Below are positions 9,100-15,772 of a stretch of DNA of 35,239 nt, piece after piece. Each line of letters opens with the position of its first letter. Position 1 is the stretch's first letter. Position numbers and translations under genes: made by a program. A model generated the notes under the pieces. That model searched no databases, was not told where the DNA came from, and saw nothing but the letters and a program-made list of their open reading frames with translations. The DNA comes from Acidimicrobiia bacterium (GTDB lineage Bacteria > Acidobacteriota > Vicinamibacteria > Vicinamibacterales > CAVVIG01), in assembly GCA_016871175.1 (NCBI GenBank), contig VFZL01000041.1:1-35239 (forward strand), read 5' to 3'.

Positions 9100-10164
9100 A
9101 TGAATGAGCGCGATTCTCAGGCACGCGACCCGCTGCGAGACGCTCGCGTCGAGCGTCTCGTGGTGGTCGCACCCAACTGGCTGGGCGATGCGGTCATGGC
9201 GTTGCCGGCCCTTGCGGATGTCCTGCACGCCAGCTCCGGCACCACGGTGACCATCGCGGCCAGACCCTCCGTGGCGCCGCTCTTCCGGCTTGTTGGCGGA
9301 GTGTCTGATGTCTTGGAGCTGGCAAGAGGTGCGGCGTGGCGCGAGGTCGCTGGGCTGTTGCGTGGCCGCGGATTCGATGCCGCCCTCTTGTTGCCCAATT
9401 CATTTCATGCCGCGTGGACTGCGGCGCGCGCCGGCATCAGAGAACGGTGGGGCTACGTCGCGGACTGGCGTGGTCCGTGGTTGACACGTCGTGTGGCGCG
9501 CCCTGGTCGGGTTCACCAGGCCGCGTACTACCAGCATCTCACGTCTGCGCTGGGATTCACGGCGGGCCCGCTGTTCCCATCCCTCGAGGTGTCGGATGCG
9601 GATCGCGAGCGGAGCGCGGAGCTGCTCCGGTCCGCCGGCTGGGATGGCCGCGCGCCGATGGTGGTGCTCGCGCCTGGTGCGGCCTACGGGGGCGCGAAGA
9701 GGTGGCCGGCGGCGTCGTTTGGGGCCGTTGCCGCGGCAATGGCGCGCGACGGCCTGGTGCCGGTCCTCATCGGCACTGCCGCCGACGCTCAGGCTGGACG
9801 GGAGGTGTGTGCCGCGGCGGGCGGTGACGTGCCCGTGCTCGATCTCATCGGACGGACCGACTTGCCAACGCTGACGGCGGTTCTGGCTGTCTCGCGCGGT
9901 CTCATCACCAACGATTCCGGCGCCATGCACCTCGCAGCCGCGGTCGGCGTGCCGGTGACGGCCATCTTTGGTCCCACCGACGAGACCGCCACGTATCCGC
10001 TCGGTCGCGCGCCACACACGATCCTCACGCACAACGTGTGGTGCCGCCCGTGTATGCTCCGTGAATGTCCCCTCCGTCACCGCTGCATGCGCGGCGTGAC
10101 GCCAGAGGCCGTCACCGAGGCCGCACGACGACACGTCGCGGCCTCGGCGAACAACGACCAATGA
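9100..10164 (+). CDS. waaF: ADP-heptose:LPS heptosyltransferase (WaaF-type)
   Basis: GT9 glycosyltransferase adding L,D-heptose from ADP-heptose to the LPS inner core on the cytoplasmic face of the inner membrane. Motifs: APNWLGDAVMALPAL near the N-terminus, LAPGAAYGGAKRWP in the middle, and TNDSGAMHLAAAVGVPV followed by IFGPTDE in the nucleotide-sugar site. The WCRPCMLRECPLRHRCM cysteine-rich end is typical of WaaF. I start at the ATG 9100 (354 aa); an earlier TTG at 9037 adds 21 residues that do not look like the family. It is the first gene of the heptose operon and overlaps gmhB by ATGA. Confidence 0.93.
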   Translation: MNERDSQARDPLRDARVERLVVVAPNWLGDAVMALPALADVLHASSGTTVTIAARPSVAPLFRLVGGVSDVLELARGAAWREVAGLLRGRGFDAALLLPNSFHAAWTAARAGIRERWGYVADWRGPWLTRRVARPGRVHQAAYYQHLTSALGFTAGPLFPSLEVSDADRERSAELLRSAGWDGRAPMVVLAPGAAYGGAKRWPAASFGAVAAAMARDGLVPVLIGTAADAQAGREVCAAAGGDVPVLDLIGRTDLPTLTAVLAVSRGLITNDSGAMHLAAAVGVPVTAIFGPTDETATYPLGRAPHTILTHNVWCRPCMLRECPLRHRCMRGVTPEAVTEAARRHVAASANNDQ

Positions 10165-10176
10165 CCAACGACCAAG
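10150..10176. repeat. degenerate GACCAA tandem repeat at waaF/gmhB junction
   Basis: Successive units AACGACCA, ATGACCA and ACGACCA run across the waaF stop and the gmhB start. They encode the last residues of WaaF and the first residues of GmhB (MTNDQ). The unit resembles intergenic simple repeats rather than protein-conserved sequence. Confidence 0.45.
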
Positions 10177-10748
10177 CGGCGGTCTTTCTCGACCGCGACG
10201 GCACCCTGATCGACGAGGTCGGCTATCTGGATCGGCCCGAGCGGGTCACCTTGTACCCATTCACCACGGTCGCCATTCGCGCGCTGAATCGCGCCGGGTT
10301 TCGCGCGATCCTCGTCACGAACCAGTCCGGGATCGCGCGAGGCTTCTTCGACGAGGCCGCCGTCGCCGCTGTTCACCGGCATCTGGCCAGCTTGCTGGCC
10401 CAGGGAGGCGCCTACCTCGACGCGTATTACTATTGTCCGCACCACCCGGACGGACACGTGGCGCCGTACGTCGGCTCGTGCGAGTGCCGAAAGCCGGGAC
10501 GCGGTCTCGTGGATCGCGCCGTACGGGAGCTGTCGATCGATCCCACGCGCTCGTTCGCGGTGGGCGATCGCTGGTTGGATGTCCGGCTGGCGCAGAACGT
10601 AGGTGCGCGAGGCATCCTCGTGCGCACGGGCTACGGCGCGGTGGAGGTATCGCGCCGACCAACCGATCTGATCGTGGATGCCGTGGTGAACAATCTCGTC
10701 GAAGCGGTAGGCCACATTCTGGCGACCGGCGCTGGTCCCACGCGATGA
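10161..10748 (+). CDS. gmhB: D-glycero-D-manno-heptose 1,7-bisphosphate phosphatase
   Basis: HAD-family cytoplasmic phosphatase removing the 7-phosphate from heptose 1,7-bisphosphate in ADP-heptose synthesis. The catalytic Asp pair D11/D13 is in FLDRDGTLIDEVGYL. HAD motif II lies in LVTNQSGIARG. The structural zinc ligands characteristic of GmhB are C92, H94, C107 and C109 (CPHHPDG...CECRKPG). FAVGDRWLDVRLAQNVG gives the last HAD motif. The ATG at 10161 overlaps the waaF stop (ATGA), giving 195 aa, normal for the family; the frame is open further upstream inside waaF, but that part is shadow. The next gene again overlaps by ATGA. Confidence 0.95.
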   Translation: MTNDQAAVFLDRDGTLIDEVGYLDRPERVTLYPFTTVAIRALNRAGFRAILVTNQSGIARGFFDEAAVAAVHRHLASLLAQGGAYLDAYYYCPHHPDGHVAPYVGSCECRKPGRGLVDRAVRELSIDPTRSFAVGDRWLDVRLAQNVGARGILVRTGYGAVEVSRRPTDLIVDAVVNNLVEAVGHILATGAGPTR

Positions 10749-11806
10749 CGCGTCACGCGAGACCCACGACCGGGCACCAGGATTCCTCCATCCGTGTCAA
10801 CGATCGCAACCGGCTGCTGGCACTCGTTGAGGCATTCGCGAATCGAACCGTGCTGGTCGTCGGCGACTTGATCGCCGACGAGTTCATCTACGGCCGCGTC
10901 GCGCGCGTCTCGCGCGAGGCGCCGGTGCTCATCCTGCAGTACGATGCAACCCAGGTTATCCCGGGCGGGGCCGGCAACGCCGCCAACAACGTGGCGGCAC
11001 TCGGAGGACGCGCGAAGTTGGCTGGCCTCGTTGGCACCGACGTCGAGGGTCGGCGGATGCTGGCGGCGTTTCCTCGAGGCGTGGACTGTTCAAACGTCAT
11101 GCGCGAGGCGACATACCAGACGCCCGTGAAGACGCGCATCCTGGCGGGCGGCGCTCACTCCGCGAAGCAGCAGGTCGTGCGGATCGACCGCGCAACCGGG
11201 TGGCCGCTTGCGGCACGAATCGGTGCCGCATTCCCCCCGCACGTCGCCGCGGCCATCGGTCGCGCGGACGCGATTCTGCTCTCCGACTACGGATCGGGCT
11301 TCGTCTCGCCTCGCCTCGCGCGCACGATCCTGGCGATGGTCGCGCGTGGCCGGCGACGGGCCGTGCCGGTGTTGGTCGACAGCCGCTATCGGTTGCTCGA
11401 GTACCGTGGCTTGACCACCTGCACGCCGAACGAATCCGAGGTCGAGCAGGCGCTCGGCGTCCGCATCGGCGACAACGTCCGCGCGTTGGAGGATGCGGGG
11501 CGCACGCTCTTGTCCCGCACGCGGTCACAAGCGGTGCTGATCACACGGGGAAGCAGAGGGATGGCCCTCTTCGAGCCAGAGCGCCCGACCGTGCATATTC
11601 CCATCTTCGGCTCCGACGAAGTGGCAGACGTCACGGGCGCCGGTGACACGGTCATCGCCACGTTTGGCCTCGCGCTCGCCTCGGGGGCGACGTTCGTGGA
11701 GGCCGCGCGGCTTGCGAACTATGCTGGTGGTCTCGTCGTGATGAAACGCGGCACCGCCACGGTGTCCGCGCGTGAGCTCACGGATGCGATCCGCCTTGAC
11801 CTGTGA
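10745..11806 (+). CDS. hldA: D-glycero-beta-D-manno-heptose-7-phosphate kinase (HldE N-domain type)
   Basis: PfkB/ribokinase-family kinase phosphorylating heptose 7-phosphate at C1. It aligns with the first domain of HldE: VLVVGDLIADEFIYG then VSREAPV, the substrate-binding PGGAGNAANNVAALGG, CTPNESEVEQALG, and the ATP-binding anion hole DVTGAGDTVIATF near residue 300. In enterobacteria this domain is fused to the adenylyltransferase; here they are two genes 54 nt apart. I use ATG 10745, which overlaps the gmhB stop (ATGA), giving 353 aa. The order waaF-gmhB-hldA-hldC-waaC is a consistent heptose operon. Confidence 0.94.
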   Translation: MTRHARPTTGHQDSSIRVNDRNRLLALVEAFANRTVLVVGDLIADEFIYGRVARVSREAPVLILQYDATQVIPGGAGNAANNVAALGGRAKLAGLVGTDVEGRRMLAAFPRGVDCSNVMREATYQTPVKTRILAGGAHSAKQQVVRIDRATGWPLAARIGAAFPPHVAAAIGRADAILLSDYGSGFVSPRLARTILAMVARGRRRAVPVLVDSRYRLLEYRGLTTCTPNESEVEQALGVRIGDNVRALEDAGRTLLSRTRSQAVLITRGSRGMALFEPERPTVHIPIFGSDEVADVTGAGDTVIATFGLALASGATFVEAARLANYAGGLVVMKRGTATVSARELTDAIRLDL

Positions 11807-11860
11807 ACGCGACTCCGTTGGCTACCATCGAGCCATGATCGTCAGCTGAAACGCCGGGCC

Positions 11861-12364
11861 ATGGGACGCGTGCTTACCGAATCACAGTTGTCCGACGCGC
11901 TCGCCGCTGATCGTGCAGCCGGCCGGACGATCGCATTCGCCAACGGCTGCTTCGACGTGCTGCACGTTGGACACGTCCGATACCTGCAGGCTGCCGCCGC
12001 CGAGGCGGACCGTTTGGTCGTGGCGATCAATGACGACTCTTCGGTGGCGGCCCTGAAGGGCCCGGGACAACCGGTGCTCTCGGCCGCAGACCGCGCAGAG
12101 TTGGTCAGCGCGGTGCGAGGGGTGGACTACGTCGTGGTGTTCGGCGACACGACGGTCGAGCGACTCCTGCTCGCGCTCCGACCCGACGTGCACTGCAAGG
12201 GGACGGACTACACGGTAGAGAGCGTACCCGAACGCGCGGTCGTGGCGGCATACGGCGGGCGGACCGCCATTGTCGGCGACCCCAAACAGCACAACACTCG
12301 CGAGCTGCTCGCGCGCATCCGCGGTGAGGCCGCGCCGACGGCACCACGGCCCCAGGACCGCTGA
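11861..12364 (+). CDS. hldC: D-glycero-beta-D-manno-heptose 1-phosphate adenylyltransferase
   Basis: Cytidylyltransferase-like nucleotidyltransferase that makes ADP-D,D-heptose from heptose 1-phosphate and ATP. The 167-aa protein has the signature GCFDVLHVGHVRYLQ with the HxGH nucleotide-binding motif, then LKGPGQPVLSAADRAEL and CKGTDYTVESVPE. It corresponds to the second domain of HldE as a stand-alone protein. It lies 54 nt after hldA and 6 nt before waaC. The epimerase (HldD) and the first isomerase (GmhA) are not in this window, so the pathway must be completed elsewhere. Confidence 0.95.
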   Translation: MGRVLTESQLSDALAADRAAGRTIAFANGCFDVLHVGHVRYLQAAAAEADRLVVAINDDSSVAALKGPGQPVLSAADRAELVSAVRGVDYVVVFGDTTVERLLLALRPDVHCKGTDYTVESVPERAVVAAYGGRTAIVGDPKQHNTRELLARIRGEAAPTAPRPQDR

Positions 12365-12370
12365 CATCCT

Positions 12371-13405
12371 GTGCCCCGGTTCCTCATCGTCAGGCTAGGC
12401 GCCCTCGGCGACATCGTCCATGCGGTGCCGGTCGCGGCCGCGCTGCGGGACGCGTTCCCACGGGCGCATATCGATTGGGTGGTCAGCGCGAGGCACGAGG
12501 AGATCCTCACGTTCGTGAAGGCCGTGACCTCTCGCATCGTCGTACGCCCGTCGGTCGTCGGCCTATCCATCGCGGCCGCGATCCGAGCCATCCGGCGCAC
12601 GAAGTACGACGTCGCGCTCGATTTGCAGGGCTTGTTGAAGTCCGCGGTGATCGCGAGAGGATCCGGCGCAGCTCGAGTCATCGGCTTCGTCGCGCGGTAC
12701 CTCCGCGAGCCGCTCGGGGCCCTGTTCTACACAGAGCAGTACGACCCGGGAGGCGAAGGCCTTCATGCGCCAGCCGAGCGGCGTCACGTGACGACCATCA
12801 ATCTCGGGATGCTTCGTTTGCTCGGGGTCCCTGACAGCCCACCCACGTTCCCGTTCGAGCTTCCGGCATCGCCGATCGCGACGCATGCGCGCGAGATGGC
12901 GGCGGGACCGTATGCGCTGCTCAACCCAGGTGCGGCGTGGCCGAACAAGCGGTGGCCAGCGGAGCGGTTCGCGGCGCTCGCCTCCGGGCTCTTCGAGCGA
13001 CGTCGTCTTCGGTCGGCGGTGCTGTGGGGGCCGGGCGAGCGTGGCCTGGCCGAAGAGATCGCCGCCAGGGCCGGCTCCGCGGCGTTCGTGACGCCTGAAA
13101 CGCGCATCGGCGACATCATGGTGCTCGCTCGCGGAGCACAGGTGATGGTTTCCGGAGACACCGGGCCCACGCATATCGGTGCGGCGATGGGCGTGCCGAT
13201 CGTCGGCCTCTACGGACCGACGCGCCCCGAGCGCAATGGTCCGTGGGACCCGGCCGACATTAGCGTGTCGCGCGCAACGATGTGTCAGTGTCAACACCGG
13301 CGCCGCTGTCATGCGGCACGCTGGTGTCTGCTCGACATCCCCGTGGAGGATGTGCTCGGCGCCGTCGAACGCCGACTCGACGCCGGACGCGCCCTTCATG
13401 GCTGA
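12371..13405 (+). CDS. waaC: LPS heptosyltransferase I (WaaC-type)
   Basis: GT9 glycosyltransferase adding the first heptose to Kdo of the LPS inner core. It starts with RFLIVRLGALGDIVHAVPV, then DLQGLLKSAVIARGSGA, LLNPGAAWPNKRWP and SGDTGPTHIGAAMGVPIVGLYGPT. These are the WaaC/WaaF family blocks, and the DLQGLLKS segment points to WaaC rather than WaaF. The GTG start lies 6 nt after hldC; length 344 aa is slightly above E. coli WaaC (about 320 aa). The end overlaps the next gene by 8 nt. Confidence 0.92.
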   Translation: MPRFLIVRLGALGDIVHAVPVAAALRDAFPRAHIDWVVSARHEEILTFVKAVTSRIVVRPSVVGLSIAAAIRAIRRTKYDVALDLQGLLKSAVIARGSGAARVIGFVARYLREPLGALFYTEQYDPGGEGLHAPAERRHVTTINLGMLRLLGVPDSPPTFPFELPASPIATHAREMAAGPYALLNPGAAWPNKRWPAERFAALASGLFERRRLRSAVLWGPGERGLAEEIAARAGSAAFVTPETRIGDIMVLARGAQVMVSGDTGPTHIGAAMGVPIVGLYGPTRPERNGPWDPADISVSRATMCQCQHRRRCHAARWCLLDIPVEDVLGAVERRLDAGRALHG

Positions 13406-13952
13406 CCGGCCGTCGCGACCATCAGCGTCGTCAATAGTGACGGGCCTTGCGCGGTTTCGAGTGCCGCTCGGGTTCTTCATGGCGGTGATCGTGTGGGTGC
13501 TGGCGCTTCCCACGCGCCGTTCGATGTTCATCGGGACCGCTATCGCGGCGATGGGTGAGGCCCTCCGCGTCTGGGCGGCCGGCCATCTACGGAAGTCTCG
13601 CGAAGTGACGACATCCGGACCCTATCGATTCTTGGCGCATCCGTTGTACGTCGGGTCGGCCATCATGGGCCTCGGGGTGGCGATAGCGTCCGGAAGCCGA
13701 TGGGCGTGCGCGCTCGTCGTCGTCTACCTGGCGACGACGGTCACGGCCGCTATACGCGAGGAAGAGGCGTTTCTGCGGCAGAAGTTCGGCGCGGCGTACG
13801 AGGCCTACAAGCGCGAATCATGGCAGCGGGCATCGGCGACCCGCTTCAGCTTCCGTCAGGCGCTGGCTAACAGAGAACACCGCGCGATGCTGGGTTTCGT
13901 GGTCGCCCTGTTGCTGCTCCTTTGGAAGGCTACCTATAATCGACTTCCCTAG
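13398..13952 (+). CDS. Isoprenylcysteine methyltransferase-like membrane protein
   Basis: Integral membrane protein of the ICMT/PEMT-like methyltransferase family. Hydrophobic helices lie near residues 17-40, 75-115 and 160-180. The family SAM-binding signature TSGPYRFLAHPLYVGS is present, followed by EEEAFLRQKFGAAYEAYKRE. At 184 aa it is typical. Bacterial members methylate small or lipid-like substrates that are mostly unknown; isoprenylcysteine itself is not implied. I start it at ATG 13398, overlapping the waaC stop by 8 nt; this coupling suggests an envelope- or lipid-related role, which is inference. Confidence 0.85.
   Translation: MADRPSRPSASSIVTGLARFRVPLGFFMAVIVWVLALPTRRSMFIGTAIAAMGEALRVWAAGHLRKSREVTTSGPYRFLAHPLYVGSAIMGLGVAIASGSRWACALVVVYLATTVTAAIREEEAFLRQKFGAAYEAYKRESWQRASATRFSFRQALANREHRAMLGFVVALLLLLWKATYNRLP
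13911..13940 (+). promoter_or_regulatory. candidate promoter for the tRNA-Val/tRNA-Asp unit
   Basis: TTGCTG (13911-13916), an 18-nt spacer and a perfect TATAAT (13935-13940) lie inside the last codons of the methyltransferase gene. A start near 13946 would transcribe through tRNA-Val and tRNA-Asp. Confidence 0.55.
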
Positions 13953-13971
13953 GCCGTCCGTCGGGCGGCCT
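13951..13971 (+). terminator. hairpin after the heptose operon
   Basis: AGGCCGTCC and GGGCGGCCT form a 9-bp stem (one G-T pair) with a 3-nt loop just after the methyltransferase stop codon. There is no T-run. It could end the waaF operon, although the candidate tRNA promoter lies just before it, so tRNA transcripts would have to pass it. Confidence 0.5.
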
Positions 13972-14013
13972 CGGTGCGTGAGGCTCGCGCTCGCGGAGCC
14001 CCGCGTGGTTAAC

Positions 14014-14086
14014 GGGCGGTTAGCTCAGTTGGTAGAGCACCGGCTTTACACGCCGGCTGTCACAGGTTCGAGTCCTGTACCGCCCA
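14014..14086 (+). tRNA. tRNA-Val (anticodon TAC)
   Basis: Acceptor GGGCGGT pairs with ACCGCCC and is followed by discriminator A; the 3' CCA is not encoded. The anticodon stem CCGGC/GCCGG holds loop TTTACAC, anticodon UAC, reading GUA/GUG valine codons. D-loop AGCTCAGTTGGTAGAGC and T-loop GGTTCGAGTCC are canonical. Confidence 0.97.
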
Positions 14087-14119
14087 ATCTGCGATAGGGA
14101 AACGCGATGCGTTTGGACC

Positions 14120-14162
14120 GAGGGCCCAAAATCTTCAATCGTCAGTCTGTAATCTGCAATAT
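14120..14162. repeat. degenerate AATCT/CAATC repeat between the two tRNAs
   Basis: The tRNA spacer holds a run of imperfect 7-10 bp units (AATCTTCAAT, CGTCAGTCTG, TAATCTGCAATA) much richer in A and T than the surroundings. It looks like a decayed intergenic simple repeat. I see no gene in this spacer. Confidence 0.4.
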
Positions 14163-14176
14163 GATCGGAAGTCCCT

Positions 14177-14253
<77 letters not shown>

Positions 14254-14260
14254 ACCTTTG

Positions 14261-14285
14261 CTCGCCCTGCGCGCAAGCGCGCGAG
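14261..14285 (+). terminator. hairpin after tRNA-Asp
   Basis: Outer stem CTCGC/GCGAG and inner stem GCGC/GCGC with a GCAA tetraloop and a CCT bulge form a strong hairpin 8 nt after the tRNA end. No T-run follows, so termination is likely but not certain. Confidence 0.45.
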
Positions 14286-14591
14286 CCTCGGTTTGGTAAG
14301 CCCCAGAGGCCGTCCGGCGGCACACATCCTCATCCCGCGTGGCTTGGGTTTGCCCGCTCGGCTCAGCTCGAGGCGGCAGCCCCCGAGTCGACCCTGGTGG
14401 GTTCTCTTTCACACCATTTCGATGGCGGCACGGTCTACAGTGTCGTGATCCGCTGACTGAAAAGGTACCCGTCTAGGTATGTCGCCGTACCGTGTCCGTC
14501 CCAATTATCGACGGCAATGACGAGGATCGACGGTGTCAGCGGCGGGTACACGGCTTGCCGCTCGGCTCAGCAATCGTTACAGGTCTTTTCA
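14286..14591. other. gap between tRNA-Asp and the TPR gene
   Basis: No supported gene lies here. In-frame extension of the downstream TPR protein back to 14517 is possible but would place about 25 residues before a clear signal peptide. A weak TTGCCG (14555-14560) with TTACAG (14577-14582) could be promoter-like, but it would leave almost no leader before the ATG. Otherwise I see nothing in it. Confidence 0.4.
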
Positions 14592-15668
14592 ATGCGCTTT
14601 TCCAGCACTGCCTCCATCGCGCTGCTCGCGGTTGCACTCTCGGCGTTCGCAGCTGGCGCGCAGGATCGCCACTCAGACCTGGCGACGGCCGGGTGGAATG
14701 CGATCCTGAACGACCAAGGGGCAGAAGCGCTGCGCCTGTTCGAGTCCGCGTTGTCCATCCGGCCTGATGACGCCGTACTCCTGCTCGGGTCGGGCGCCGC
14801 CTTACACCGGTTGGGTCGCGAATCTGACGCGATCCGTGCCCTCGCTCGAGCGCTCGAGCTGAATCCGACCTTGGCGGTCGCGTCTCGCCTCCTAGCCGAA
14901 ATTGCCATCAAGGAGGGTGATCTCGCGCTTGGCATCGCGACCTACGAACGAGCTCTGGTGCAAGCACCCGATAACGTCGAGATGGCATCCCGCTTGGACC
15001 AACTGAATGATGAGGTTGCTCGCCGTGGAGCGGCCGCCAGGTTGACGGTCGCGTTCGCCGGGGAACGACATCAGGCGCTCGGCGAACACGCCAGTCGCGT
15101 CCTAAACGGCACGTATTGGCAGGTGGCGAAGCTCGTTGGTGCGTATCCTGCGGGCGCGATAACTGTCGAGCTGAATACCTCCAGGCCGTTTCGCGCAGGC
15201 GAGTCCGGCTCGACGGCCACGCCAGCCTCGAATCAGGGTCGCATCTCCATCAATGCCGAAGGCGCGCTGGAGGACGTCGACGCCTTCAACCATGCGCTGA
15301 CCCTTGAATTGGTCCGCGCCATGGTGATTGAGATGGCACCGACTGGAGTGCCCGTGTGGTTCGCCGACGGGCTCGCGCAGATCGTCGCGAGCGCCGACGC
15401 CGCCGTGGCGAGACGTCGCCTGCGCGAGACGGCCGAGATCCCCTGGACGCGGTTCGAAACCGTCGGGTCCCGGTGGCAGGCAGACGCGCAGCTCCGAGCG
15501 GATGCGAGCCTACTCATCGTCCATACGTTGCTCGCCCGCATCGGGTCTCGATCGACGCAGTTCCTCGATGATCTCGCCGAGGGGCTGTCGCTCGACGAGG
15601 CGCTCGCCCCGTTCGGGTTCTCGTACGCAGATCTGAAAACCGACGTCGCTCGGTCGCTCGAGCCCTGA
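14592..15668 (+). CDS. Secreted TPR protein with degenerate gluzincin-peptidase-like domain
   Basis: Starting at ATG 14592 the 358-aa protein has a signal peptide (SIALLAVALSAFAAGAQD), so it is exported. Residues 25-130 form about three TPR-like helical pairs (GWNAILNDQGAEALRLFESAL, then LGRESDAIRALARALELNP). The C-terminal part looks like the peptidase MA-like domain often joined to TPRs. At the expected HExxH the sequence is LTLELVRAM, with Leu238 and Arg242 in place of the two histidines and only Glu239 kept. The usual third-ligand segment WxxEGLA reads WFADGLA. It is therefore probably not an active metallopeptidase and may be a scaffold. I do not recognise a specific function. An earlier start at 14517 is open but would bury the signal peptide. 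Confidence 0.75.
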   Translation: MRFSSTASIALLAVALSAFAAGAQDRHSDLATAGWNAILNDQGAEALRLFESALSIRPDDAVLLLGSGAALHRLGRESDAIRALARALELNPTLAVASRLLAEIAIKEGDLALGIATYERALVQAPDNVEMASRLDQLNDEVARRGAAARLTVAFAGERHQALGEHASRVLNGTYWQVAKLVGAYPAGAITVELNTSRPFRAGESGSTATPASNQGRISINAEGALEDVDAFNHALTLELVRAMVIEMAPTGVPVWFADGLAQIVASADAAVARRRLRETAEIPWTRFETVGSRWQADAQLRADASLLIVHTLLARIGSRSTQFLDDLAEGLSLDEALAPFGFSYADLKTDVARSLEP

Positions 15669-15772
15669 TCGTGAGGAGCGCCTGAGCCGCGGGTGTCGTT
15701 CTCGCGATTGATCCCGGCCGGCGCCAGGGCGCAGCCCTCGACCGTCTCACCCGTGAGTTCGACAAGCACGAG

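Noticed and set aside
7454-9103. 549-residue plus-strand open frame opposite nadE
   Set aside because: Shadow of nadE; no recognisable motif and atypical composition.
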